NCBI GenBank assembly: GCA_963576785.1
Contig: OY756149.1
Coordinates: 868,001 to 932,000 of the forward strand
Origin: Chlorophyllum brunneum
Lineage: Eukaryota; Basidiomycota; Agaricomycetes; Agaricales; Agaricaceae
Length of the DNA: 64,000 nucleotides
Reading direction: 5' to 3'
Part shown: positions 18,944 through 29,383 of the stretch, piece by piece
Numbering within the stretch: position 1 is the stretch's first letter
Layout: every line of letters starts with the position of its first letter
Program-made: the position numbers and the translations under genes
The notes under the pieces: generated by a model
Database searches by the model: none
What the model was told of the DNA's origin: nothing
The model's input: the letters and a program-made list of their open reading frames with translations, nothing else

Positions 18944-20334
18944 ATCGCTCCTTGACTTGTTACCACCACCATCACTTTTCCACTTCCCTTTCCTCATCGC
19001 ACCATTCATTTCTCGGGCTCTCTCTCATGGGCTCGTGTCTTTTCTGAGCCTTTGCTGGCTGTAGGGGAGTGGTCCGGGTGGCAACGTTAGTTGGTCAATG
19101 GGCGGTGTGCCCTTGGTGAAGGCGATTAAAGGTGGGCATATCCCCACCGTTCATCTGACTGATGCCTATACGCACAGATCGACGAGGCGGCCCCTTGGTA
19201 AAGGGTCTTAAAGGCTGGGATACTGGCCACCTCGCTCGCTTGTGCTCGCTGGGTCGTCAGTGGTGGCGGCCCTTCTACCAATTAGATGGGCTTGCAGTCC
19301 CGTATAGGGTTTGCATGTGGGTTTTTACCCCTACTGCAGGTCAAGTCTGGCTAGTATCTCGAGGCTGGACTATACTGGCTGACAACGGACATCCAGGCCC
19401 ACCCCCAATCGTGCTTGCATGTCGGTGGGGAGCATGCTGAAAAAAGCCGCCCTGTCGCACCCGAAAGGGACCGAAAGGATAGGGGACGATAATAGGGGGA
19501 ACGGAGTGATAACAAGCCAACCGAAAGGACAGGCCACCCCCCACCAGTGTCGCCATGCCTTCGGGAACCCCTCTAGGGGTAGCGCCTGGTTGTTAGTAGG
19601 GATACGCCAAACTCCAGGGCATGGGCGGGTTCGGGTTGACTTGGGAAAACTCGGGTTGATTGGCGCCCGTTCCACGGAATGCTTAAGTAATCCGTTCCGC
19701 GGGTTGCTTAGGTAATCCAATGTGAACACCACCCTGGTAGCGCCCCCTGCGAGACGGAGATCCCTGCCAGTATTAGCATGCGGATCCATGCCCAAAGACA
19801 AGTCACCTCCTCTGGGGGTAGGGCATAGCGAAAGTGGCTGCAGGGGAACGGGAAGCTAGTCCAGGGGTCGCGCCTTGGAGGTACGCCTTTGTGGCCTCTG
19901 CCTGCCCAACTAGTGGACCGTAGCGGGCCGTTTACTGGGAGTGCACTGAAAAAAGCCGCCTAGTTACCGAGAAGGAGCGGCCCGGCTCGAAAGGTCAAAA
20001 TCCTCTGTCGGTGGGTCCCCGTGAAGATCGGGGTGTACCCATTTGAGTTGTTACCATGCGAGAGGTCTGGTTTTGGGGTGGCGGCGTGCGCAGTCAAGCG
20101 GTGAGATCCCGTCCGTGCACCATATAGGAAGGATGCCTCAAGCGAACGGCGGGCCGGTCCTCAGGGATACCGCACTCTCTCAGTAGCGGGGTGTTCGCCC
20201 AAGCTAAAGGCTTTACCTCTTAGGAGGGAGGGGCAAAGTCCCCACAACATGGCTGGATGCGACACCAATATGGGAGCCTGGGAATATGCTGGGCATTCTA
20301 TGGGCACACGACGTCTCAAGACCCCCATTTCTGG
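18944..20334 (+). mobile_element. Module R2, near full-length
   Basis: About 1.39 kb of non-coding sequence shared with R3 and R4 (both minus strand) and partly R1. It starts at CTCCTTGACTTGTTACCACC, as the others do. It contains two GCTGAAAAAAGCCGCC-like motifs (about 19437 and 19945) and several strong local hairpins (GGTGGGCATATCCCCACC, CCCCGTGAAGATCGGGG, ACCCCTCTAGGGGT). Its 3' end is slightly shorter than R1, stopping after CCCCCATTTCTGGG. No protein domain was found in any frame. Confidence 0.82.
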
Positions 20335-21340
20335 GAACTGCTGCGGCAGTCTCTGAGGCTGTACACATTGTGGTCTTCACGGACTCGATTGGTTCTGCCA
20401 AGTGAGCTCTTGACCCGTCCGTGCACTCTGGCCAGGGACACTCCCTGGCTGTGTGTCGTCTCTTATTGGAGTGGTTCAGAAATCGTCCTGACCGCTCCCT
20501 CACTTTCTGGTCCATTCCGTCATCAGCGAAATGGTCCATTCATCAGGATGTGCATGTATTTGCCACCAATCTACAGGTTGCCGCTGGACGTCATCCAGTG
20601 ACATCTATTGATTCACTGCGTAAGATCAACGTAGCAACCATTCAGAAGGCCTGGAAAGTCACTTTCCAGGACTCCTCTTATCGCGGTTCAAACTTCCTTG
20701 TTCTCAAGCACAGTAAGAACAAAGTTTTACAGCCAACGTACCTCCATGGGGGTTTTTGGCTTCCTTCTTTTCCCTCTCAGTCTATTGCGATGAGGGTGAA
20801 CCATGCCATCCTCGGGCACGCTCCAACCGGCAAGTATTGCTCCCGGTTCCATTCTCTAGAGCCTATTGGCTGTGAGTGTGGGGCTCCTTTGGAGACTTGC
20901 ACTCATATCTTGTGCTCTTGTCCTTTGTACAAGAGACGTCGGGGCCTGCCGGTCTCTATTGACCAGTTGGTAGGTTTCCTTAAGCGCAATCCTTCTGCGT
21001 TTGCATTTAAGTCCAACACACTGCTTGCGGGAGTTGGATAACGTGACACGGCCCCTGCTAGCTCCCCACATCTCTGATGTGTGTAGGAGTTAATTGCGAA
21101 CTGACACATACTCTCCCTAAGGAGGGGAGGCTGGGGGTCACTCATTTTTCTGGTCTAGGATTCACGCGTCCATGCGTGTTTCCGCGGCCATTCACCCAGA
21201 CCGCCTGTCGGTGGTCTAGTTCGGCCAGGGGAGAGCCTATCTTTGTATATCTTTACATTGTACCCTACATGTCACAGTAGATACAGGTGGACTGCGAGCG
21301 CGCACTACCTTAAACATGTTGATATAAAAAAAAAAAAAAA
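20335..21340 (+). pseudogene. LINE-B RNase H fragment with 3' UTR and poly(A) (second in chimera)
   Basis: Begins at the RNase H helix (GTAAAVSEAVHIVVFTDSIG-like) and runs to the LINE-B stop at 21039-21041 with the Cys/His tail CECGAPLETCTHILCSC. The 3' UTR (21042-21325) and A-tail follow. TGA at 20403-20405 interrupts the frame (CGA to TGA). It supplies the 3' end that would have been recognised at integration. Confidence 0.86.
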
Positions 21341-21882
21341 AGAGAATGTTCTCTTGTTCCCTGGTTTGGTGGCCAGAGTAGAAGGAGCAGGAGGAGCCAC
21401 TGGCTTGCACTGGTAGGTCCCCTTGCCTGCAAGAGGAGAAGGTCCAACCCCAATGGGGCGAGGACCACTTAGAGCACCCTCTGGACCAGGCATCGGAACA
21501 TCTGGGTCCTGGGGGGGAAGCCCAGCCAGAGGAGGCTGGGGGACAGCTCAAGCCCTTGGTACTGGAGGAGTATGAGGAGCAGGAGGAGCGGGAGTGGGAG
21601 CAGTGGGGGCCAGTCCCATAGATGCTGACAGAACGGTACCAATGGTAGGCATCCCGAAGCCAAGTTTGACAGTGGACCACCCACTGTCATCGATAGCCTT
21701 GCACAATCAAATGATCGATTGCGCAAGGGGGTATACTGACTTACCCGGGAGGGTAGTCCAGTCGATGTTCTCCACCATCTTGTTAAGGAAGGCAGAGATG
21801 AGATCCAGTGAGTCCAAGGCTGCTTCAAGGTCCCCTGCAACACTTTTGACAGTGTTCAGAAGGTAACAGGAGTACGGGGATG
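21341..21882 (-). pseudogene. LINE-B3 ORF1, N-terminal part, and right TSD
   Basis: Opens with the right TSD (21341-21356) and continues the ORF1 sequence broken at 17624. It carries the Pro-rich segment and the upstream helix region (LTRWWRTSTGLPSR shadow in another frame). It stops at about 21882, short of the ORF1 start. Confidence 0.83.
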
Positions 21883-21883
21883 A

Positions 21884-21982
21884 GGCAGGTGGATTTGCTC
21901 AATGATACTCTTCGTGAGTATTGTAAGGACAGACAGGTGGTCTACACAGTGACGGACACAAGTCTGCCACTGGTTGGAGACT
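21884..21982 (+). pseudogene. 99-bp LINE-B fragment immediately 5' of LINE-A3
   Basis: Matches LINE-B from QVDLLNDTLR to SLPLVGD in the plus direction. It is joined without spacer to the 5' end of LINE-A3 and on the left to minus-strand LINE-B3. A LINE-B to LINE-A 5' joint also exists at 45263. Confidence 0.8.
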
Positions 21983-22112
21983 CATTGCTGCTTTTCCCGG
22001 AACTCCCACCTGTCGATCACGTGATCACCCCTTTGTCGACACTCTTAACATCCTACATGTCCAAGACAGTGAGCGCTCTTAATGCAGATTTCCATACAGG
22101 CCCCTAGCCCCC
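21983..22112 (+). promoter_or_regulatory. LINE-A 5' UTR
   Basis: About 130 bp before ORF1. The segment GATCACGTGATCACC and the surrounding bases recur in reverse at 45220-45262, so this marks the family's 5' end. CACGTG is a palindromic E-box-like site; a promoter role is inferred only. Confidence 0.55.
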
Positions 22113-24032
22113 ATGCCTCCTTGCAGTTCGAGGAGGAGGTCGAGCGCTCATTGTGAGGCCTCCTCAGACGACAACAACATGGCCACCGCCTTCGAGGCAG
22201 CAGCCAGTCCCCCCCCCAGGTCTACTCCAGGCCCTTACTCTCTGGGTATCCCCCCCTATGGCAGCAGTGCCAGGGATACCTATGCCCCCACAGTACCCCG
22301 TCAGCAGAGGGGATGCACTCCATTGCGACACGGGTCCCCAACCCCCTCTCGACCTATCCCAGCTCCTGGCATGGAAGCCAGAGCCTCATCCCTCCCCTTG
22401 TCTTCCCCTCCCCCTTCCACCCCGGAGGCTATGGAACAGGACAACCAGGAGGAGCCTACCATCGCCCCCCTCTCTATTCTGGGCATTAATATTAGTGCCA
22501 GAGAGGATGCCAATGTGATCCAACGGTCGCTCGAGATTGTTGCCAACTTTATGAAGATGGCACATCTCATTCCTCAGGAGGATACTCCATCCTTCCATCC
22601 TATTGCCTCTTGACTATCTGAGATAGTCCAAATGGTTGCATCCTCCCCCATGTGGCATGAAACCTACACAGGGGCGAGTGACTCTCTCTCTCTGAGGGAC
22701 TTGATTGCTTCAGCGTTTCCTATTCTCCCAGTAGTGACTTATAGGCCCCCGGCTACCCCCCCCAGGGTACCAGGGCCTTCTACTCTTGGCCCCCCCCAGC
22801 GCAGAGCCTCTGTGCAGGAGGAGGAGGATCTTATAGACCCGGAGAAGACTCTGGTCAAACGCCTGTGCATGGACCCTAAGGAAAAGGCACCCGTCCGACC
22901 TGTTAAGGCTCCTACAAAGCCTCAGGTCCCCTATGAGAGGCCCTCTGGGCCTCCTCCCTCCACGGTTGCTTCGAAGCCCAAGCCAGGACAGAAGGCTTAT
23001 TCGGCTGCAGTGAAACAACCGGCCTCGGCCAAACCTGGGATAGACCCGCTCTCTTCGTTGAAAGTGGCCTTCTCCCACCTCTCTGCAGAGCAGCTCCTCA
23101 GTCTTCATTCACAAGCCGAGGCTGCAAAGCAATCTCCCTCATCTAACGCTCACCCTAAGAAGCCAGCGTTCATGATTCCTGGACTATCACAAAAGTAGGT
23201 CCTAGTTTCCTATAAAGACAAGTTGAATGCCTCGGCTGGTCTCCATACTCTTACCCAGCAGGCCTGTAAGGCATTGAAGGCTGGGAGAAGCTCTCTGATC
23301 ATGGAAGGTGCCACGCTTGCATATTATGGCTATTCCATGGGCACCAATAAACTCACCACAACCAAGGATATTGAGATCCTTAGGGTGTTGGTCGAACATC
23401 TGTCCCCCCCAGGAGCTCTCTTCTGGATTGGACTTCCATCTTCGGTGTCGTACCTCTGTGTGGTCAACATCCCATATCTCAAGAACTCCACCACTTGAGT
23501 TCAGTGTACCCCAGCAGACGTCGAGGAGGTTCTTACCTCGTCAGTGCATGCTCCTCTTATCAGCCTCAAAGGTCCCCCTAGGCTGGTGCGTAACTCCAGG
23601 ACGTCCGACTCATGTATGGCGTTCTTTGACATCTGGGACTCCATGAGGGGTACCTGAGCTCTTGGTCTTCTGAACAAGAAGATTATGTCTGGGAACAAGC
23701 AGTGTGTTATGCTCTCTGCTAACCCTTGCCGCAACGAGTCATTGTGTACCCACTGTTACAAGTGGGGCCACGCCTCCTCCTGGTACAAGGCCAATGGCCC
23801 TGCATGTCCCGACTGTGGTGGTGTGCACTCTCGTGCCAATCACTGCACTTTTGCTCTGTGTTGTAAGGGGCAACCGAAGGCTATACCTTCGGTTCCTGCT
23901 ACTCCTACTGGTCAACCATGCCCCCATCCTCCTCATTGTCGTAACTGCAAGAAGAAGCATCCCGCTGATTCCAGGAAGTGCACTTTCTGGAACCACAAAC
24001 ACGACCGGGCCTGGCTGACAGCCTGTTATTGA
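22113..24032 (+). pseudogene. LINE-A ORF1: zinc-knuckle protein, decayed
   Basis: About 640 codons from ATG 22113 to TGA 24030-24032. The N-terminus is Pro/Ser-rich. The C-terminus has Cys/His clusters: CTHCYKWGHASSWY (last Cys lost), CPDCGGVHSRANHC and CRNCKKKHPADSRKC. In-frame stops near 22611, 23196 and 23496 and a frame break near 23660 inactivate it. The product would bind LINE-A RNA. Confidence 0.87.
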
Positions 24033-24060
24033 GAGGTGCGTAACAGATATCATTGCTCTC

Positions 24061-25577
24061 CCATCCCCCCTCATAACCCCCCTTATGTCTAGGATCAACC
24101 TGGACCGTCTAGAGGGTGTTAGGGTTTTTAGTTTTAACGTCACGAAATTGTACATTTACATTGATACACTGCTCAAGAAATTAAAGAATGACTTTGATGT
24201 TCTCTTCTTCCAAGAACCTCCATGGAGGTTCATCCACTCCACTCCCTCGACCACTGACATGGAGGGGGAGGATGTTACTGGCACACCTAAGCACTCTGAC
24301 TGGCTCATGGTAGTGTGCCCCCCTACCCAGGGGTCCCTGCCCCGAGTGATGGCTTATGTTCACACTTGGCTGCAACATCTAAGGCCATCAATGAAGAAGG
24401 ACCTCATTGGTCACCCTGATATCCTTGCACTAATGCTCTTCACTGATGCAAAGGCGTATAACTTCCTGAACGTCTATTTTGACGATCAACATACCACCAT
24501 CAACTTCTTTCATGGGAAGGTTGATGTCCTCTCCCCATTTGATTTTATGAGTGGGGACTTTAACTGTCATTCTTTGGAGTGGGACCCTGAGGTTCTGCAT
24601 CATCGAACAATGGCTCATAGACTCATGGAAATGAGTTGTGATCTTGGTCTTGACTTGGTTATGCCAACCAACCCGGGTCCAACGTTTATCTTACACAACC
24701 CAGATCTTTGCCTATCGGTGATTGATCTAGTGTTTGTCTCTTCTCCTGATGTATCTAGGACCTTTCCTTATCGGGACATATCTCTTCAGGGTACCTCAGA
24801 TCATGTTCCAGTGACCATTACCCTTCCCATCACTCCCATTGACATTGGGGTTGTCAAATATATTGCCACCTAATTTATTAATTACTAGTGGTAATAAAAA
24901 AGATGATCTATATTTATATACATTGTTAAAGTATAATTTATTTAATGTGTTATTTAGTTTAGCACTTTTAGTAAATATATTATTTATTGTTACCTGTATT
25001 ATTTGTATTTGCGCTAGGCTTTTTATTATTCTGATCATTATTATTATTTTTTATTTTTATCTTCATTTTTATTATTACTGTTAGATCCACTGTTCGATCC
25101 GCTGTCCTACCAAAGGGCTCTGATGAAGAGGAGGCCTTCTTGGGACACGTCATTGACGAGGTGACTGATCTTTCTGATCGTCCCTCTCTGGAATCCCTGG
25201 AACAAGTGGATGCCTTGGCTTTGGCCATGGCTGAAGCCTTCTCTGATGCATGGACCCACCACTTGAAGGAGATCCGGATTACTTGCTGCACTCGTCCCTG
25301 GTGGGATGAGGTGTGCTCTACCTCCTTCTCCAGGTACCAGGGCTCTCATAGTCATGGTGACTGGAGGGACTTTAGGCGAGCTTGTACAGCTGCCAAATGA
25401 CAGTTCTTCGATTCTAAGATTGAGGAGATTGCTTCCACTAACAAGCAGCCATGGGACCTTATGGAATGGGTCAAGGCGCACAAGTTACCTCCCTGTGAGG
25501 CTATCTAGTTTAATGGGCAGCCTTGTCATGGTATGGACTCCCTCTGGGATGCCCTTCACTCAACGTACAACTCTGCT
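24061..25577 (+). pseudogene. LINE-A3 endonuclease and linker, split by AT-rich insert
   Basis: APE motifs FQEPPW, SGDFNCHSLEW, SVIDLVF and SDHVPVT are readable between 24085 and 24858. The frame resumes after the AT-rich insert at about 25105 and runs to the DALHSTYNS linker, with stops near 25400 and 25508. The RT N-terminus never follows because an inverted segment begins at 25578. Confidence 0.86.
24859..25104. other. AT-rich insertion of about 245 bp
   Basis: Strikingly A+T-rich (tracts of TTATTATTATT and TTTATTTTTAT) in a GC-balanced LINE. It interrupts GTTGTCAAA/GTCCTACC of the endonuclease. A plus-strand frame across it encodes a very hydrophobic peptide (about 50 residues of Leu/Ile/Phe/Tyr). 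Organellar DNA is one possible source; a low-complexity expansion is another. I cannot decide between them. Confidence 0.6.
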
Positions 25578-26195
25578 ACTGTCACTTGACCCACCACATG
25601 TCTTGTCTGGAAGACACACTGTCCTGACTGGTATATATGGGCAGCAGAAACTGCCTGAAATTCCCCCTGCAGCGGTAGACTGGTGTCCGTGGCCACAGCA
25701 AGAACCCGAGGATTGGCATTAGCATGTTCCAAGGTACTATTCAGATGCCTTATATGCACAGCCCTCTCGTCACGCAAACGAGGAAAGTTGTGGAAGGAGA
25801 CCTAGACCACAAAGCAGTCCAGGAGACGGTGACCAGGTTAAGCCACTGTAGAGCAGGGGTCAAACTGTTCAGTAAGGGATGGGAGCATGGAAATGGCTTC
25901 CATAAGGGAACCTTTGACCTGCCTAATGAGACGGTCAGACAGGAGGGAGATGGAAAGGGGGTGTGGGGGGGCACCCTTGGTGTTCAGACGATCGAGAAGG
26001 GATCGAAGAGGGTGAGTATTGGAGAGGGTGGAGAGACAGTAGTTTGCTCTTGAAGCCAACTTCTTCAGATGGAAGTGGATGGGGATGAGACCAGCGAGGG
26101 CTTTGGTGCCGCCAGAGGGGGAGGTGCAGAACACACCGGTGATCCACAACACAGCCTTGCATTGCATAGTATTGAGGAATTTGATGAGGCCCCTC
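25578..26195 (-). pseudogene. Inverted LINE-A segment inside A3
   Basis: Minus-strand LINE-A from the RT thumb (KFLNTMQCKAVLWITG) to the start of RNase H (AVATDTSLPLQGEFQAVSAA). Part of the same content appears again on the plus strand at 26200-26600, giving a foldback of about 400 bp per arm. Both joints are abrupt. Confidence 0.87.
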
Positions 26196-26199
26196 CACA

Positions 26200-27327
26200 C
26201 CCTCTCTCCATCTCCCTCTTGTCTGACTGCCTCATCAGGCAGGTCAAGGGTTCCCTTATGAAAGCCATCTTGGTACTCCCATCACTCACTGAACAGTTTG
26301 ATCCCTGCTCTGCAGTGGCTCAACCTGGTCACCGTCTCCTGGACCACTTTGTGGCCCAGTCTCCTTCCATGACTCTCCTTGTTCTTGTGATGAGAGAGCT
26401 GTACATATAAGGCATCTGGATAGCACTTTGGAACATGCTGATGCTGATCCTTGGGTTCTCGCTGTGGCCACAGATGCCAGTCTACCACTGCGGAGAGAAT
26501 TCCAGGCAGTGTCTGCTGCCCATATCTACCAGTCAGGCCGGCATGTCTTCCAGACAAGACATGTGGCTGGTCGAGTGACAGCTCCTGATATGGAGTTGTA
26601 CACTATCCGGATCGCAATTGGGAAGGCTACCAGCCTTCCTGATTGTGACTCCATTGTCCTGTTCACTGACTCCCTTGGCTTAGCTAGGAGAGCAGTGGAC
26701 CCCTCCATTCACTCTGGTCAGGCTCATTCGCTTGCCATGTGCAACACTCTTATGGAGTGGTTTGAGGGTCACCCCAAATGCTCCCTCCACATCTGGCACA
26801 CTTACTCGTCCGAGAGGTGGGCCATTCATGGTACCATACAACAGTACTGTACCAAACTTCAGGTCGCTGCAGGTTCCCATCCACAAACCTCCCTTGACTC
26901 CCTTTGTCAGAAGATTGTCAAATCTTGCCAGGATACCTGGATCACTCGATTCCAGGATCCTACTTACTTGGGAAGCCAGTTTATGGCTTTCGAAGGACAC
27001 AACGGTAAGTCCCTCTGGCCCACTTACCTCAATGGAGGTTTGTGGCTGCCCTCTGCTGCAGCAGAGTCCAACTTGCTGTCTGCCTGCATGTGTAGGGTTA
27101 TACTCAACCATGCACCTATCGGGGCCTATAGGTCTCAATTCTTCCAGGATGAACCATTCTGGTGTCCATGCAGGGCTCCCTTCAAGTCTTGTGTGCATAT
27201 TCTTACCAACTGTAGTTGGTTTGACTCCTCTAGGGAGTACCCTGCCATGCTGGGTGCCCTCATCAAGTTACTGAAAGCAAACCCTCAGGCGTTTGCTTTC
27301 CCATCCATTCCTCAGGGAGTTGGATAA
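26200..27327 (+). pseudogene. LINE-A3 RT thumb end, RNase H and Cys/His tail
   Basis: From PHPLSISLLSDCL on the plus strand, with a stop at 26408-26410. It then runs in an open 299-codon frame to 27327 that carries VATDASLPL, TIRIAIGKAT (active-site Glu region altered to DMELYTIRIA), LFTDSLGLARRAV and WCPCRAPFKSCVHILTNC. Truncated, so not functional alone. Confidence 0.87.
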
Positions 27328-27886
27328 CTGGCTCAGGGTAGGTGGGTTATTGTCCAGTACCAGAGAACTCCAGTGAAAGTCCAGTGAAGACCTTCGGAGT
27401 TTTATGAATGGAGTTGTCCCCTCTGGCAACTAGGTGTGGTGAAGATGCCAATAGCCACACAAATGGTGCAGCCTATTGCTCTAGCAAGGGTGACTGTGGC
27501 TGAGGGGGATGGCGCCTAGTAAGAAGAACTCTGGGGGCTAGTAGCAGGACCGGTAACTGGGGGTTTCTGGCACTGGGCATTTACAGTGAACTAACACTTA
27601 CTGACTGGGCCTGGTCTCCAGACTAGGCTGCTGGTTGGGGGACCTCCCTACCCACTTGCCTCCTCTGGCATCCACTCTCCTTACCCTTCAGGCTCAGGAG
27701 TAGGACACAATTCCATCTACTGTTGGTTTTGGGCAATGGTACATCTGCTTGGTGGGACTTGTCCACCACTTCTCCGTAGATACCTGCTAGTTTACTCTTT
27801 TGTATTCCAGCCGCAGGCTGTGTTCGAGCACTGCATAATAAATTGGCCTTAGGCCATGATTCAAAAAAAAAAAAAAAAAAAAAAAA
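27328..27886 (+). other. LINE-A3 3' UTR and A24 tail
   Basis: About 535 bp with AATAAAT near 27837 and the GGCCTTAGGCC palindrome just before A24. Its end is joined directly to LINE-B4. Confidence 0.85.
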
Positions 27887-29081
27887 TACTGGCAATACTC
27901 CGCTATGTCCAAAGACCCATTGGAGGTACTTGGGATTCTTCTTTGATTGTGCTCTTACTTTCAAAGAGCATGTTCATCATTATGCTACTAAGTCTCTGTC
28001 CATGGTCAAGGCCATGGGCATGCTTGGTAACTCTTTGCGAGGTCTTCTTCCTGTTCAGAAGAGGACTCTGTACCGCTCATGTGTAGTGCCTATTGCTACG
28101 TATGGGTTTCGACTCTGGTTTTATGAAGGTGCCCGTAACAAGGCCCTTCTGAAACAACTCAACACTATACAGTGTAAGGCTGTATTGTGGATTACTGGTG
28201 TGTTTTGTACCAGCCCTACCGGAGGAGCGGAGGCCTTGGCTGGCCTCATCCCCATCCATCTCCATCTCAAGAAACTGGCTACCCATGCTATCCACAGGGT
28301 AGCCACCCTTTCTGAGAACCACCCTGTTCACTCTGTTATGGGGCATCAGTATATAGGGGTTTGTATGGCTTTGGGGACTGCTGCGGCAGTTTCTGAGGCT
28401 GTACACATTGCAATCTTTACGGACTCAATTGGTTCTGCCAAGCGAGCTCTTGACCCATCTGTACATTCTGGTCAGGGACATTCCCTGGCTGTTTGTCGCC
28501 TTTTGCTGGAATGGTTCAGGGATTGTCCTGACCATTCCCTCACTTTCTGGTCCGTTCTGTCTTCGGCGAAATGGTCCATTCATCAGGAGGTGCATTTATT
28601 TGCCACTGACCTACAGGTCACTGCTGGATGCCGTCCAGTGATGTCTATTGATTTGCTACGTAAGATCAACGTAGCAATGGTTGAGAAGGCCTGGAAGGCT
28701 ACCTTCCAGGACTCCTCTTATTGCAGTTCAAACTTCCTTGCCCTCAAGGATAGTAAGAACAAAGTATTACAGCTGACATACCTCCATGGAGGTTTTTGGC
28801 TTCCTTCTTTTCCCTCTCAGTCCATTGCAAGGAGAGCAAACCATGCCATCCTCGGGCATGCACCAACTGGCAAGTATTGCTCCCAGTTCCATCCCTTAGA
28901 GCCTATTGGCTGCAAGTGTGGGGCTCCATTGGAGACCCACACTCATATCTTGTGCTCTTGTCCTTTGTACAAGAGACATCATGGCCTGCCAGTCTTTATT
29001 GACCAGCTGGTAGGTTTTCTTAGACGCAATCCCTCAGTGTTTGTGTTTAAGTCCAACAGACTGCTTGCAGGAGTTGGATAA
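27887..29081 (+). pseudogene. LINE-B4 ORF2 remnant, open but internally deleted
   Basis: An uninterrupted frame of about 397 codons: RT thumb, truncated RNase H (IFTDSIGSAKRALD) and the Cys/His tail CKCGAPLETHTHILCSC. It lacks the endonuclease, the catalytic RT boxes and the RNase H first Asp, so it cannot work alone even though it has no stop. Confidence 0.85.
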
Positions 29082-29383
29082 TGCGGCACAGCCCCTGCTA
29101 GCTCCCCATGTCTCTGGCATGTGTAGGAGTTAATTGCAAATTGACGCATACTCTCCCTAGGGAGGGGAGGCTAGGGGTCGCTCATCATTCTGGTCTAGGA
29201 TTTGAGTGTCCATGCACATTTCCACAACCGTTCACCCAGACTGCCTGTTGGTGGTCTGGTTCGGCCAGGGGAGAGCCAATCTTTGATTACCATCACTAGT
29301 GTAGCCTACATGTCATAGTAGATACAGGTGGACTATGATCACGTACCACCTTAAACATGTTGATTTAAAAAAAAAAAAAAAAG
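27887..29383 (+). mobile_element. LINE-B copy B4, 5'-truncated, internally deleted
   Basis: Starts in the RT (LCPKTHWRYLGFFF) directly after the A3 tail, with 3' UTR 29082-29366 and A17 (29367-29383). A deletion at about 28363 joins HQYIG to MALGTAAAVSEAVH in frame, removing the RNase H N-terminus with its first catalytic Asp. Confidence 0.87.

Larger units (their letters stand above)
17625..21340 (+). mobile_element. Compound retroposon T1-LINE-B-R2-LINE-B-poly(A)
   Basis: Four segments in one orientation: module T1 (17625-18500), LINE-B 3' fragment (18501-18943), module R2 (18944-20334), longer LINE-B 3' fragment with 3' UTR (20335-21325) and one poly(A) (21326-21341). One TSD flanks the whole block and there is only one tail, so it integrated as one unit. 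The two LINE-B fragments overlap in content, which excludes a simple R insertion into a single LINE-B. Confidence 0.9.
15529..21882 (-). mobile_element. LINE-B copy B3, partial, interrupted by a compound retroposon
   Basis: Minus-strand LINE-B with endonuclease (15529-16500) and ORF1 (16513-17624 and 21341-21882). RT, RNase H and 3' UTR are absent; its 3' boundary abuts the B2 poly(A). The ORF1 part is split by the 3.7-kb insertion at 17625-21340. Its 5' end stops inside ORF1 at about 21882. Confidence 0.88.
21983..27886 (+). mobile_element. LINE-A copy A3, with intact ends but rearranged inside
   Basis: Contains the LINE-A 5' UTR, ORF1, endonuclease, RNase H, 3' UTR and A24 tail (27863-27886). 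The RT is missing: the coding strand jumps from the linker (25577) to an inverted segment (25578-26195) and back to the RT thumb (26200). An AT-rich insert (24859-25104) splits the endonuclease. Confidence 0.88.

Noticed and set aside
18944..20334. Module R as a protein-coding gene or group I/II intron
   Set aside because: No long conserved frame is shared by the copies, and I could not find the core motifs of either intron class. Hairpins alone do not prove a ribozyme.
24839..25084. A small hydrophobic membrane-protein gene
   Set aside because: The frame begins in LINE sequence and its hydrophobicity follows from AT-rich low-complexity DNA.
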